DNA of 35,122 nucleotides from Tissierella pigra. GTDB taxonomy: Bacteria > Bacillota > Clostridia > Tissierellales > Tissierellaceae. A program made the translations under genes and the position numbers. The stretch covers positions 1 through 35,122 of the forward strand of contig NZ_VUNQ01000037.1 in assembly GCF_009695605.1 (NCBI RefSeq), read 5' to 3'. This document shows, one piece after another, positions 24,660 through 33,498 of the stretch. Position 1 is the stretch's first letter; every line of letters starts with the position of its first letter. The notes below the pieces were generated by a model. That model had not been told where the DNA came from, searched no databases, and worked only from the letters and a program-made list of their open reading frames with translations.

Positions 24660-27127
24660 TTGATTACCTAAAAGGTAAGCGGTGCATGGTTTGGAGTTTC
24701 ATGGGAAATGCCCGCATGTATCAGGCGCTACGAGACTATGGCGATCGAATTGATACGGTGGGTATTTTTACTTTTGAAGTGGATATCACCGGGACCATAA
24801 CAGAAACAGGAACAAGCATATCCAGTATGCTTACTTACATTAACCGCTGGCCTCATATCAAATGGCTACTTACAATCATGAATCATGGTACGGCTTCTAT
24901 TTTTACAGCCCTTAGAAATAACACCAATGGTGCAAAGGATAAATTTCTTACTGAGATTATTCGCATCATGAATAAGTATCCTTGGTGTGCTGGAGTGGAT
25001 ATAGACTTGGAACGTGGAGGTGGCTACGAGAACAAGGATGCTGCCAATGCCCTATTTCGTGACATATATAATACTGTCAAAGCCTATGATTCTTCTAAAC
25101 TCGTTAATATTTGTTTACCGGGAATGACGGGAGTACAAGGCTCGGTTGGTGGCGAAAATTGGTGTGTCTATGAAGACTTAAATCCGTACTGCGATACGGC
25201 AGCGATTATGAGTTATGGCATGGCATGGGCTGGTTCTGCTCCGGGACCGGTATCTCCGAGGGATTGGTTGGAAGGTATTTATGATTATGCAGTTCAGGTT
25301 ATGAATCCTGAAAAAATATTTTTGGGATTGCCCGCCTATGGCTGGAACTGGAGGATACATGATACACCAGAGAACCTTGGAATAACATATCGTGGGATTT
25401 CAAACACTTATTATGCAGCAAAGCTTTGGATGACTGGAGGATATAACTTTACTGATGACGGGCCGCCACAACCAATGATACCAATCATTGCATATTGGGA
25501 TGATTATGATAAGGTGCCTTGGGCCTTGCCCCATGTGTATGACTACATGGAAGGCTGGGATGCAGTTTCAAGAACATACCCATTACTTGAGGAATCCTAT
25601 AATCGTCGCAGATATTTGACCGCCTATAGTAAGCAGCAAAAAACTGAATTTGGCACAATCTATGTAGATCGTAGTGGTGGAACACCTGATAACTATTTTG
25701 GTAGTGTATCAGTTTCATCTCAATTTATTACACTTGGAGATGAAGGTGAAGCCAACTACGAATTTGAAATAGAATCTGCTGGTTTTTATGATGTAGCCAT
25801 TCGCTTTTCTTTTCCTTTCTGGGACAAGAATACTATCCATGTTTCGCTTGACGGAATGAATAAGGTATTTAGTGAGAGTAGGTTATGGTGGCCATATTGG
25901 CGAACAACTTGTTGGCTTTCCTTGGTTTCTGGTGTATTTCTTTCAGCTGGTACCCATACTGTCACAGTTAGTTCCTCAGTAACAGGAGTACAGTTCTATG
26001 GATTTCGGGTATGTTCAAGCTTTAGTGAAGAACCTTCTGCTGGAGAGGCTGACTTCATGTTATCCCCTCGCCAGTTTAAAGATGTGAACGGTTTAATGGT
26101 TCAGTCCGATCGAGGATTTAAATTGACAACGGAAGTACTTCGTAGAAAGCCTGATTCAGCACTAATTTGGTATGAGGACTTTCGAGATGAAAATCCACTA
26201 CCATCCAGCTATTGGACAACATTAAGCGGAGAGTGGGAGGTGTGGCAGAACAAGAATGATCCAGCTACTCGCCCTTATTCACAGCTTGATGGACATGGGA
26301 GGTTGGCGTGGAAATATAATGGTTTCTCAGATGTTCATTTAAGAGCGAGATTAGCTTTTCCTTCAGATGGAAGTGGTCGAGCTGGCGTTTTTTGTGGAGA
26401 AATCTTTTGCTGTTTAAATATTAATTCACAGCGTATTGAACTATATAATGGTTCTGCTCTAATCGGAAGCTATGCAACCGAAATTTCTAAAACTCCATCA
26501 TCAGATCTTCGCTCAAATCCAAGAATGTACACCATTGAAATGAGGATACGTAATAATTCTGTAAGGGTTTATTCTGGAGCAAGTAGTGTTTTGCGATTCA
26601 CAGCGAATCTTGATGGTTATTCAGGTGGTTATGCCGGAGTTCAATCTGATGGACGTATTCTATGTGAATTAATAAGATTAGGAGATGCCTGGACTTATGA
26701 ACCTTATGAAAGATTTGATGTAATCTTCCCAGATGGAACTAGAACGGAGTATGGGAGACTAGAAAGAACTGGTGTTACATGGGATAGTGAGTTTCAGGTT
26801 TTTACAGTTAACAGTGATGTGGAGGAAGCTTCAACAAGAAGTCAGGATATTTCCATGGATTATGATTTTTTTCACTCAGAGCTTTTATCATTGGTCTGTG
26901 GAAATGACTATTCAGTAAAGATTGTGCCTAAGGACATTAATGTATGGATTTCACGCCTATTTCTCGGGGATGCTGATGGCTTCTCAATTCTTTACTACCA
27001 AGACGTGGATAGCCTAGTCTATTGGGCAAATGAGGCAGCGTATCGATGGAAGCTTAGGGGGATTGCGATATGGTCTCTGGGACAGGAGGATATGAGGTTA
27101 TGGGAAGCCTTACCTAAACAAATATAA
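24656..27127 (+). CDS. Tail-associated glycoside hydrolase, GH18-like, with inserted beta domains
   Basis: An 823-residue tip hydrolase. Residues ~10-330 are a GH18 TIM barrel. Strand 4 reads AGVDIDLE with D115, D117 and catalytic acid E119; AIMSYGMAW near 183-191 is the beta6 motif and KIFLGLPAYGWNW near 220-232 comes next. Residues ~335-455 are a CBM6/35-like sandwich and ~500-690 a LamG-like domain. The final ~38 residues (YWANEAAYRWKLRGIAIWSLGQED) look like the last strand of a GH18 barrel. GH18 enzymes cut beta-1,4-linked GlcNAc polymers, so peptidoglycan or a host wall glycan is the likely target. TTG start inside the previous stop, with AGGAAG 9 nt upstream. Confidence 0.85.
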   Translation: MIDYLKGKRCMVWSFMGNARMYQALRDYGDRIDTVGIFTFEVDITGTITETGTSISSMLTYINRWPHIKWLLTIMNHGTASIFTALRNNTNGAKDKFLTEIIRIMNKYPWCAGVDIDLERGGGYENKDAANALFRDIYNTVKAYDSSKLVNICLPGMTGVQGSVGGENWCVYEDLNPYCDTAAIMSYGMAWAGSAPGPVSPRDWLEGIYDYAVQVMNPEKIFLGLPAYGWNWRIHDTPENLGITYRGISNTYYAAKLWMTGGYNFTDDGPPQPMIPIIAYWDDYDKVPWALPHVYDYMEGWDAVSRTYPLLEESYNRRRYLTAYSKQQKTEFGTIYVDRSGGTPDNYFGSVSVSSQFITLGDEGEANYEFEIESAGFYDVAIRFSFPFWDKNTIHVSLDGMNKVFSESRLWWPYWRTTCWLSLVSGVFLSAGTHTVTVSSSVTGVQFYGFRVCSSFSEEPSAGEADFMLSPRQFKDVNGLMVQSDRGFKLTTEVLRRKPDSALIWYEDFRDENPLPSSYWTTLSGEWEVWQNKNDPATRPYSQLDGHGRLAWKYNGFSDVHLRARLAFPSDGSGRAGVFCGEIFCCLNINSQRIELYNGSALIGSYATEISKTPSSDLRSNPRMYTIEMRIRNNSVRVYSGASSVLRFTANLDGYSGGYAGVQSDGRILCELIRLGDAWTYEPYERFDVIFPDGTRTEYGRLERTGVTWDSEFQVFTVNSDVEEASTRSQDISMDYDFFHSELLSLVCGNDYSVKIVPKDINVWISRLFLGDADGFSILYYQDVDSLVYWANEAAYRWKLRGIAIWSLGQEDMRLWEALPKQI

Positions 27128-27143
27128 TTAACACACTGAACCA

Positions 27144-27175
27144 AGAGTGTTTGCGATAATGCAGACACTCTTTTT
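27144..27175 (+). terminator. Rho-independent terminator after the tail genes
   Basis: AGAGTGTTTGC / GCAGACACTCT (11 bp, one G-U) closes a 6-nt loop (GATAAT) and runs into TTTTT (27171-27175). It divides the tail operon from the lysis genes. Confidence 0.8.
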
Positions 27176-27208
27176 ATATATGCACCAATCATGAAGGAGG
27201 TAAAAATA

Positions 27209-27619
27209 ATGAAGGAAATTTGGAGTTGGATACAAACTGCATTTACTGTACTTGGCGGACTCTTGGGATGGTTTTTAGGAGGTTTTGATGGATTTTTATA
27301 TGCATTAGTGGCATTAATGGTGGCTGATTATATCACCGGTGTCATGTGTGCCATTGTTGAAAAGAAGCTATCAAGTGAAATAGGGTTTAAGGGCATCTTT
27401 AAAAAAGTGCTCATTTTTATTCTAGTTGGAATTGGACATTTGATTGATACGAACCTGATCGGAGATGGAAGTGTGCTCCGGACTGCCATTATCTTTTTCT
27501 ATTGCTCCAATGAAGGAGTATCTATGCTAGAAAATGCTGGCCGGCTAGGACTACCAATACCAGAAAAATTAAAAGATATTCTTGTTCAGTTGCATAATAA
27601 AGGAGGTAAGGAACAATGA
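27209..27619 (+). CDS. Phage holin (toxin secretion/phage lysis holin family)
   Basis: A 136-residue membrane protein. Hydrophobic segments lie near residues 9-30 (VLGGLLGWFLGGFDGFLYALVALMVADYITGVM is one long stretch), 60-75 (VLIFILVGIGHLI) and 86-100 (AIIFFYC). The DYITGV motif and the end SMLENAGRLGLPIPEKLKDIL are typical of the Phage_holin_4 family. It forms the membrane lesion that releases the endolysin, encoded next with a 4-nt overlap. The start at 27209 is chosen because AAGGAGG ends 8 nt before it; ATG 27191 is inside that SD. Confidence 0.9.
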   Translation: MKEIWSWIQTAFTVLGGLLGWFLGGFDGFLYALVALMVADYITGVMCAIVEKKLSSEIGFKGIFKKVLIFILVGIGHLIDTNLIGDGSVLRTAIIFFYCSNEGVSMLENAGRLGLPIPEKLKDILVQLHNKGGKEQ

Positions 27620-28317
27620 ATCTAAGAAAACTTATTCTGACTGAAAATGCATGTTATAAGGCAGGAAAAAAGATTACACCGAAAGGTATCATGGTTCATA
27701 GCACCGGTGCCAACAATCCTTATCTTCGTAGATACGTTGGACCGGATGATGGTCTATTAGGTGTAAATCAGTACAATAATCACTGGAATCAGGATAGACC
27801 TGACGGAAGACAGGTTTGCGTCCATGCTTTCATTGGAAAGCTTAAGAATGGTTCAATTGCCACTTATCAAACTCTGCCATGGGACCATCGAGGGTGGCAT
27901 GCTGGAGGAAGTGCAAATGATACACATATTGGCTTTGAAATATGCGAGGACGGATTGACCGATGCCACGTATTTTAATGCGGTTTATAAGGAAGCGGTAG
28001 AGCTTTGTGTGTACCTTTGCAAACTCTACAACTTAACTGAAAAAGATATCATTGGCCATTATGAAGGCTACCAAAGAGGGATCGCAAGTAATCATGGGGA
28101 TCCGAAAAACTGGTTTCCGAAGCATGGGAAGAGCATGGACACATTTCGTGCAGATGTGAAAAAACTTCTAAGTGAAGGAGCTAAACCTGCAGAATCAGAG
28201 AAAAAGAAATACTACCGCGTTCAAATCGGTGCTTATTCCGTCAAAGCCAATGCAGAGGCCCAGCTTGCCAAAGCGAAAAAGGCTGGCTTTACGGATGCGT
28301 TTATAAAGTATGATTAA
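27616..28317 (+). CDS. N-acetylmuramoyl-L-alanine amidase endolysin with SPOR-like C-terminus
   Basis: A 233-residue endolysin. Residues ~1-185 form an Amidase_2 domain cutting the MurNAc-L-Ala bond. Candidate Zn ligands are H28 (MVHST), H148 (GHYE) or H160 (SNHGD), and D162; E108 in GFEIC may be catalytic. Residues ~198-233 (YYRVQIGAYSVKANAEAQLAKAKKAGF) are a short SPOR domain, which binds denuded septal glycan. No signal peptide, so release needs the holin. The domain is somewhat short at the C-terminal end. Confidence 0.93.
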   Translation: MNLRKLILTENACYKAGKKITPKGIMVHSTGANNPYLRRYVGPDDGLLGVNQYNNHWNQDRPDGRQVCVHAFIGKLKNGSIATYQTLPWDHRGWHAGGSANDTHIGFEICEDGLTDATYFNAVYKEAVELCVYLCKLYNLTEKDIIGHYEGYQRGIASNHGDPKNWFPKHGKSMDTFRADVKKLLSEGAKPAESEKKKYYRVQIGAYSVKANAEAQLAKAKKAGFTDAFIKYD

Positions 28318-28328
28318 CACTTTTACCT

Positions 28329-28371
28329 ATGACCTGAGGAGTGTAATAGCTCTTCGGGTCATTTTTTTTTT
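28329..28371 (+). terminator. Strong Rho-independent terminator after the endolysin
   Basis: ATGACCTGAGGAG / CTCTTCGGGTCAT gives a 13-bp stem with two G-U pairs, loop TGTAATAG, and a T-tract at 28362-28371. It ends the late operon. Confidence 0.85.
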
Positions 28372-28403
28372 GACCTTTAGGGGTTCGAATCATTAGGGAT
28401 TTT

Positions 28404-28454
28404 TGCATATAGGTGCAGGGGTCTACCTGTAGAAATGGAGGTTACCTATATGCA
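28404..28454 (+). promoter_or_regulatory. Inverted repeat spanning the start of the recombinase operon
   Basis: TGCATATAGGT (28404-28414) and ACCTATATGCA (28444-28454) are perfect 11-bp inverted repeats 29 nt apart. The second arm contains the ATG (28450) of the following gene, and the SD GGAGG (28437-28441) lies in the loop, so the mRNA could fold to hide the start. The dyad could instead be an operator or a recombinase binding site; a smaller CAGG...CCTG dyad lies within it. Confidence 0.65.
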
Positions 28455-28671
28455 GATTACTAAAATTACAGATAAACAGGATCTACTATTAAATCCAAAA
28501 AGGAAATATCTAAGTGCCGAGGCTCTTCAAAGAGAATTTGATTATTATAGGGCGGAAAAGCTATTACATCAAATGCTTGATAAGGGTCTTATTTCAAAGG
28601 AAGAGTTCAACAAAATTATGCTATTAAACCGCGAAACTTTCTCACCTATGTTAGCACAGATAATGCCCTGA
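28450..28671 (+). CDS. Small SHOCT-like protein upstream of recombinases
   Basis: A 73-residue protein. Its C-terminal half (YYRAEKLLHQMLDKGLISKEEFNKI, then LNRETFSP) has the SHOCT-like pattern of small helical domains. Similar small proteins are found directly upstream of large serine recombinases in Firmicute prophages. GGAGG lies 8 nt before the ATG. It may regulate integration or excision, but no direction-factor activity can be read from sequence. Confidence 0.6.
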   Translation: MQITKITDKQDLLLNPKRKYLSAEALQREFDYYRAEKLLHQMLDKGLISKEEFNKIMLLNRETFSPMLAQIMP

Positions 28672-28732
28672 AATCGTTGATATATAAGGGTTTCAGAGGT
28701 AATATGTGACCTACCAAGAAGGAGGTGAGAGG

Positions 28733-30298
28733 ATGAAAAAGATAACAAAAATAGAAGGAAATCTAGCCAACTCTTTTCTTAAGCCAAAAACACGAGTGGT
28801 TGCCTACTGCCGAGTTTCAACAGATAGTAATGAACAGCTAGTCAGCTTGCAAGCACAAAAGGCTCATTATGAGTCCTACATAAAGGCAAATCCAGAATGG
28901 GAATATGCAGGCTTATATTATGACGAGGGAATCAGCGGTACGAAAAAGGAAAATCGCTCTGGTCTTCTTAAAATGTTATCAGACTGTGAAACTGGGAAGA
29001 TTGACTTAATTATTACAAAGTCCATCAGCCGATTTGCGAGAAATACTACAGACTGCTTGGAGATGGTTCGCAAACTGATTGACCTTGGGGTTCATATCTA
29101 TTTTGAGAAGGAAAATATCAATACGGGGTCAATGGAAAGTGAGTTGATGCTTTCTATATTAAGCGGGCTTGCAGAAAGTGAGTCAATTTCCATTTCGGAA
29201 AATACTAAGTGGGCAATTCAAAGACGATTTCAGAACGGAACTTTTAAGATTTCATATCCACCATATGGTTATGACAACATTGATGGTCAAATGGTGATAA
29301 ACCCTAAGCAGGCTGAAGTTGTGAAGTATATTTTTGCAGAGGTATTATCGGGAAAAGGTACACAGAAAATTGCAGATGATCTTAATCAAAAGGGTATTCC
29401 ATCAAAAAGAGGTGGTCGTTGGACGGCTACTACCATTCGAGGGATTCTGACCAATGAAAAATATACTGGCGATGTTATTTTGCAAAAGACCTATACTGAC
29501 CGCCATTTTAACAGGCACACCAATTATGGTGAGAAAAATATGTATCTAGTAGAAAACCACCATGAGGCAATTATCAGCCATGAAGATTTTGAAGCTGTGG
29601 ATGCCATTCTCACTCAGAGAGCAAAGGAAAAAGGCATCGAAAAGCGCAATAACAAATATCAAAACCGATATTCTTTCTCCAGCAAAATTATCTGCTCGGA
29701 ATGTGGCAGTACCTTTAAAAGACGGATTCATTCGTCTGGAACAAGAAAATACATTGCTTGGTGCTGTAGCAAGCATATAAGCCAGATAACGGAATGTTCT
29801 ATGCAGTTCATTCGAGATGATGATATAAAGACGGCATTTGTTACGATGATGAATAAACTCATTTTCGGTCAGAAGTTCATATTAAAACCACTTTTGGATG
29901 GGTTACGTAACCAGAATAGTGCAGCGAGTTTTCTCAGAATTGAAGAGTTGGAAACTAAGATTGAAAACAACATGGAGCAGAGCCAGATGCTGACAGGTTT
30001 ACTGGCCAAAGGATATCTGGAACCTGCTCTGTTTAATAAAGAAAAGATTTCACTGGAAGCAGAAAGAGAAAGACTTCTTGCTGAAAAGGATCAACTTACT
30101 CGTTCCATCAATGGCAATTTTGCAAAAGTAGACGAGGTTGACCGTCTGCTTAAGTTTACCACTAAGTCCAAAATGCTCAAAACCTATGAGGATGAGCTGT
30201 TTGAAAATTACGCAGAGAAGATTATTGTTTATTCACGAGAGATAGTTGGATTTGAATTAAAATGCGGAATCACATTGAAGGAAAGGTTGGTGAATTAG
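28733..30298 (+). CDS. Large serine recombinase 1 (integrase-type)
   Basis: A 521-residue large serine recombinase. The resolvase domain occupies ~20-165 with nucleophile Ser29 in YCRVSTDS and the KSISRFARN motif near 98-106. The recombinase domain lies at ~180-300 (YPPYGYD; RGILTNEKYTGDVILQKT). A zinc ribbon uses C321, C324, C344/C345 and C355, and a coiled coil spans ~410-470. Such enzymes catalyse attP x attB integration. All key residues are present. SD AAGGAGG lies 8-9 nt before the ATG at 28733. The stop touches the next start (TAG-ATG). Confidence 0.92.
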   Translation: MKKITKIEGNLANSFLKPKTRVVAYCRVSTDSNEQLVSLQAQKAHYESYIKANPEWEYAGLYYDEGISGTKKENRSGLLKMLSDCETGKIDLIITKSISRFARNTTDCLEMVRKLIDLGVHIYFEKENINTGSMESELMLSILSGLAESESISISENTKWAIQRRFQNGTFKISYPPYGYDNIDGQMVINPKQAEVVKYIFAEVLSGKGTQKIADDLNQKGIPSKRGGRWTATTIRGILTNEKYTGDVILQKTYTDRHFNRHTNYGEKNMYLVENHHEAIISHEDFEAVDAILTQRAKEKGIEKRNNKYQNRYSFSSKIICSECGSTFKRRIHSSGTRKYIAWCCSKHISQITECSMQFIRDDDIKTAFVTMMNKLIFGQKFILKPLLDGLRNQNSAASFLRIEELETKIENNMEQSQMLTGLLAKGYLEPALFNKEKISLEAERERLLAEKDQLTRSINGNFAKVDEVDRLLKFTTKSKMLKTYEDELFENYAEKIIVYSREIVGFELKCGITLKERLVN

Positions 30299-30712
30299 AT
30301 GGGTCACATACCCTATGGATATAGAATTGAAAACGGTAAGGCTGTTGTGGATGAAATAGCATCGGAGCGGGTAAAAGAATTATTTTCAGGATACTTGGCA
30401 GGACTTTCTTTGAAGGGTGCTGCTAAAAAAGCTGGGATAGACTGCTACCATGCCACAGTAAGTAAGATGTTGCAGAATAAGCACTACCTTGGCGATGAAT
30501 TCTACCCTCCAATTATTGATGAGGAGACCTTTGAAAAAGCCAGAGTAGAAAGACGAAAACGAGCAGAAAAGCTAGGAAGGATATGGGAGCCTAAAGATGA
30601 ACCAAAAACGGATTATCCTGTAAAGTTCAAAGCAAAGTCTCTGGTGCAAAAATATGAAGACCCATACAAGCAGGCAGAATATGCTTACAGTTTGATAGAA
30701 AGTGAGGTGTAA
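30299..30712 (+). CDS. Stand-alone recombinase-domain protein, no catalytic domain
   Basis: A 137-residue protein equivalent only to the recombinase domain of its neighbours: GHIPYGYRIENGKAVVDEIASERVK at the start, a GLSLKGAAKKAG segment, then VSKMLQNKHYLGDEFYPPIIDEETFEKA. There is no resolvase domain, catalytic Ser or Zn ribbon. The ATG abuts the previous stop with only a poor SD, so translation is probably coupled. The same size and position recur in other three-recombinase cassettes, which suggests a functional accessory DNA-binding subunit and not a decayed integrase. Confidence 0.85.
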   Translation: MGHIPYGYRIENGKAVVDEIASERVKELFSGYLAGLSLKGAAKKAGIDCYHATVSKMLQNKHYLGDEFYPPIIDEETFEKARVERRKRAEKLGRIWEPKDEPKTDYPVKFKAKSLVQKYEDPYKQAEYAYSLIESEV

Positions 30713-30715
30713 CCA

Positions 30716-32287
30716 GTGGCGGTAAGTAGGAATGTAACAGTGATTCCAGCAATTAAACGAGTCGGAAATAATAAAAATAGTGAAAGCAAACCCAAAATTC
30801 GAGTGGCTGCTTACTGCCGTGTTTCAACGGATAGTGAGGAGCAGGCTTCGAGCTATGACATTCAGATTGAGCATTATACAAATTATATTAAGAAGAACAA
30901 GGAATGGGAATTGGCAGGGATTTTTGCGGATGACGGTATCACAGGTACAAATACCAAAAAGCGTGATGAATTCAACCGCATGATTGAAGAGTGCATGGCA
31001 GGCAATATTGACATGATCATCACAAAATCCATAAGCCGATTTGCCAGAAACACGTTGGACTGCCTTAAATACATCCGTCAGTTAAAGGATAAAAACATCG
31101 CTGTGTTCTTTGAAAAAGAGAATATAAACACCATGGATTCTAAGGGTGAAGTCCTGCTGACCATTATGGCATCCCTTGCCCAACAGGAAAGCCAGTCCTT
31201 AAGCCAAAACGTTAAGCTGGGTATTCAGTATCGCTATCAGCAAGGTGAAGTTCAGGTCAACCACAAGCGTTTCCTTGGATACACCAAAGATGAAAATAAG
31301 CAATTGGTGATTGACCCAGAGGGTGCTGAGGTTGTTAAACGGATTTACAGGGAGTACCTTGAGGGTGCGAGCCTTTTACAAATAGCAAGAGGACTGGAAG
31401 CAGACGGTGTTCTAACAGCGGCAGGCAAAGCAAAATGGAGACCTGAAACACTGAAAAAGATACTGCAGAATGAAAAATACATCGGGGATGCACTCTTGCA
31501 AAAGACCTATACGGTTGACTTCCTTTCCAAAAAGCGTGTCAAGAATAATGGTATTGTTCCCCAGTATTATGTGGAAAACAGCCATGAACCTATCATTCCC
31601 CGTGACCTTTTTATGCAGGTTCAAGAAGAGATGGTTCGAAGAGCGAATCTCCGAGGCGGTAAGGGCGGTAAAAAGCGAGTCTATAGTAGTAAATATGCCT
31701 TATCGAGTATTGTTTACTGCGGGCAATGCGGTGATATTTACCGACGAGTACACTGGAATAACCGAGGTTACAAGTCTATTGTTTGGAGATGCGTCAGCCG
31801 TTTAGAGGAAAAAGGATCTGAATGTACGGCCCCTACCATAAACGAGGAGACATTACAGACAGCAGTGGTCAGGGCTATTAACGAACTTTTGGCTAACAAA
31901 GAGCCTTTCCTCTCAACCTTGCAGAAAAACATAGCTACCGTACTTAATGAAAAAAATGATAATGCCACCGATGATATTGATAGAAAATTGGAAGAGTTAC
32001 AACAACAGCTCCTTATACAAGCAAAATCCAAGAATGACTATGAAGATGTGGCTGATGAAATTTATCGACTTCGGGAGTTAAAGCAAAATGCACTTGTAGA
32101 GAATGCAGAGCGAGAAGGGAAAAGGCAACGAATAGCTGAAATGACTGATTTCTTTAATGAGCAATCCTGCGAGTTAGAGGAATATGATGAACAGTTAGTA
32201 AGGAGGCTTATTGAAAAAGTTACGATTCACGATGGCAGGGTTGAAGTGGAATTTAAGTCAGGCATTAGTATAGACATTGAAAATTGA
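30716..32287 (+). CDS. Large serine recombinase 2 (integrase-type)
   Basis: A 523-residue large serine recombinase paralogous to the first. It has nucleophile Ser37 in [17 protein letters not shown] near 104-112, FFEKENINT shared with recombinase 1, a recombinase domain at ~190-310 ([33 protein letters not shown]) and a zinc ribbon ([14 protein letters not shown], then RC and SECTAPT). A coiled coil precedes the C-terminus. GTG start with GTGAGGTG upstream, 3 nt after the previous stop. Two intact enzymes in one operon may act together or on different sites. Confidence 0.92.
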   Translation: MAVSRNVTVIPAIKRVGNNKNSESKPKIRVAAYCRVSTDSEEQASSYDIQIEHYTNYIKKNKEWELAGIFADDGITGTNTKKRDEFNRMIEECMAGNIDMIITKSISRFARNTLDCLKYIRQLKDKNIAVFFEKENINTMDSKGEVLLTIMASLAQQESQSLSQNVKLGIQYRYQQGEVQVNHKRFLGYTKDENKQLVIDPEGAEVVKRIYREYLEGASLLQIARGLEADGVLTAAGKAKWRPETLKKILQNEKYIGDALLQKTYTVDFLSKKRVKNNGIVPQYYVENSHEPIIPRDLFMQVQEEMVRRANLRGGKGGKKRVYSSKYALSSIVYCGQCGDIYRRVHWNNRGYKSIVWRCVSRLEEKGSECTAPTINEETLQTAVVRAINELLANKEPFLSTLQKNIATVLNEKNDNATDDIDRKLEELQQQLLIQAKSKNDYEDVADEIYRLRELKQNALVENAEREGKRQRIAEMTDFFNEQSCELEEYDEQLVRRLIEKVTIHDGRVEVEFKSGISIDIEN

Positions 32288-32309
32288 ATAGAAATAGTTA
32301 TTAGAATCT

Positions 32310-32339
32310 AACACCTTGCTGAAATGCAGGGTGTTTTTT
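32310..32339 (+). terminator. Rho-independent terminator after the recombinases
   Basis: AACACCTTGC / GCAGGGTGTT (10 bp, one G-U) with loop TGAAAT and a T-tract (32334-32339). It ends the recombinase operon just before an independent promoter. Confidence 0.8.
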
Positions 32340-32349
32340 AATGAGTCAA

Positions 32350-32394
32350 TACAAATTAGTTTATTAGTATTTACAAATTAGTGGTATAATTTGT
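32350..32394 (+). promoter_or_regulatory. Promoter with operator-like repeats
   Basis: A consensus -10 TATAAT sits at 32385-32390; the -35 is weak (TTTATT or TTATTA at 18-19 nt). TACAAATTAGT occurs at 32350-32360 and again at 32372-32382, 22 bp apart (two helical turns). The second copy forms a perfect 8-bp dyad, ACAAATTA / TAATTTGT (32373-32394), straddling the -10. Binding of a repressor here would block the promoter. Confidence 0.65.
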
Positions 32395-32422
32395 AATAGA
32401 GTAAATAGTGGAGGTGTAGACG

Positions 32423-32935
32423 GTGAATAAGAGCGTGACCTTTACAGTGGATGCAGATGTGTATGAGAAATTCTGCATCGCATTGAATTTAACAAATGAA
32501 ATACAAGATGTTGCAGTGGAAAGCTGTATGCGTTGGTATATTGCAAAAACCTTTGAAAAAGCATCACAAGCCTATAACCCAAAAACAATAGCAAGACAGA
32601 ATGAAGATACAAACAGGGATTTTTACGGAAAAGCAAATCAACGAATCCCAGTATGGGCTATAAAGTCGAATCAATATAACCACAAGATCATCCGTGCTTA
32701 TTTTAAGGCGGTTGCCGCCACAGGTCGTGCTACCATAGATATGATGGAACGCTTATGCAGTGAAGAAAACAACCCGGAACTGTACGTGCCAACTTTCAAG
32801 AATAATTACTCACAGATGAAGTTGGATGGACCTAAAAGTCACGGTAAAGTATTTGAGGATGACGGTGAAACGGTAACTATCTGGCATGAGGTTGAAGATA
32901 CGCTAATGAAATACAAATCGAGTTTTTGTGATTAA
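32423..32935 (+). CDS. Unknown protein with ribbon-helix-helix-like N-terminus
   Basis: A 170-residue protein I do not recognise. Residues ~3-48 (SVTFTVDADVYEKFCIAL, then a helix to FEKA) have the strand-helix-helix look of a ribbon-helix-helix DNA-binding domain. Residues ~70-165 form a separate domain (RIPVWAIKSNQYNHKIIRAY; VPTFKNNYSQMK; SHGKVFEDD; VTIWHEVEDTLMKYK). The start is GTG with GGAGG 8 nt upstream, close behind an operator-bearing promoter, so autoregulation is plausible. It could be prophage cargo or a flanking host gene. Confidence 0.55.
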   Translation: MNKSVTFTVDADVYEKFCIALNLTNEIQDVAVESCMRWYIAKTFEKASQAYNPKTIARQNEDTNRDFYGKANQRIPVWAIKSNQYNHKIIRAYFKAVAATGRATIDMMERLCSEENNPELYVPTFKNNYSQMKLDGPKSHGKVFEDDGETVTIWHEVEDTLMKYKSSFCD

Positions 32936-32976
32936 GGGAGCAAATTTATGCTTTAATAAGATAGGGGGATTACATA

Positions 32977-33477
32977 ATGAGTAATCAATTAACAGAACGA
33001 GAAGTTTTACAACAATTGAATATTCCGGATTTTCGGTATATTACAAAAGATAAAATTATGACTTTTGCATCCATGCTGCAGAATATGGAGCCAGAAGTTG
33101 CAAAGAAAGCGTTAGAGCAATTCCCAGAGTTTGCAAAAATGGCTTTGGAAGTGCTGAAAGATTATAGAAGTGTCATGGAAAAAACACTGGATGGAAATTC
33201 AGCGAGTAGCAAGCAGTGCTATGACATATACAATGAAGTCATTGATGCCTTAAAGACTTGTTTGGCGAAGGGTGACTTGCCTTTCGAGGAGAAAAAATAT
33301 TACATCGAAAAAATGATGGAAATTGCAAAAATGGCCGAAAGTAAGGATACAGAAAACAAAGGATTTAACTGGAGAATGATTTCGTTAGGCACATTGGCAG
33401 TCTTTACAGTTGTTGGTATAGGCGCAAGCATTCTTGGTGGTAACACTAATATTAAGTTGCCAAAACCAAAGCTATGA
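32977..33477 (+). CDS. Unknown tail-anchored membrane protein
   Basis: A 166-residue protein. Residues 1-~125 are almost entirely helical and charged (PEVAKKALEQFPEFAKMALEVL), and residues ~133-154 form a single membrane segment (MISLGTLAVFTVVGIGASIL) with a short basic end. This makes it a tail-anchored cytosolic helical protein. No known family recognised. AGGGGG lies upstream of the ATG. It shares the operator-controlled block after the recombinases. Confidence 0.6.
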   Translation: MSNQLTEREVLQQLNIPDFRYITKDKIMTFASMLQNMEPEVAKKALEQFPEFAKMALEVLKDYRSVMEKTLDGNSASSKQCYDIYNEVIDALKTCLAKGDLPFEEKKYYIEKMMEIAKMAESKDTENKGFNWRMISLGTLAVFTVVGIGASILGGNTNIKLPKPKL

Positions 33478-33498
33478 TTATAGAAGGTAGGTAGTTAA

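Noticed and set aside
28379-28400. GGTTCGAATC resembling the T-arm of a tRNA, as an attachment-site remnant
   Set aside because: The flanking bases do not pair into a T-stem and no acceptor or anticodon arm lies upstream, where a terminator sits instead.
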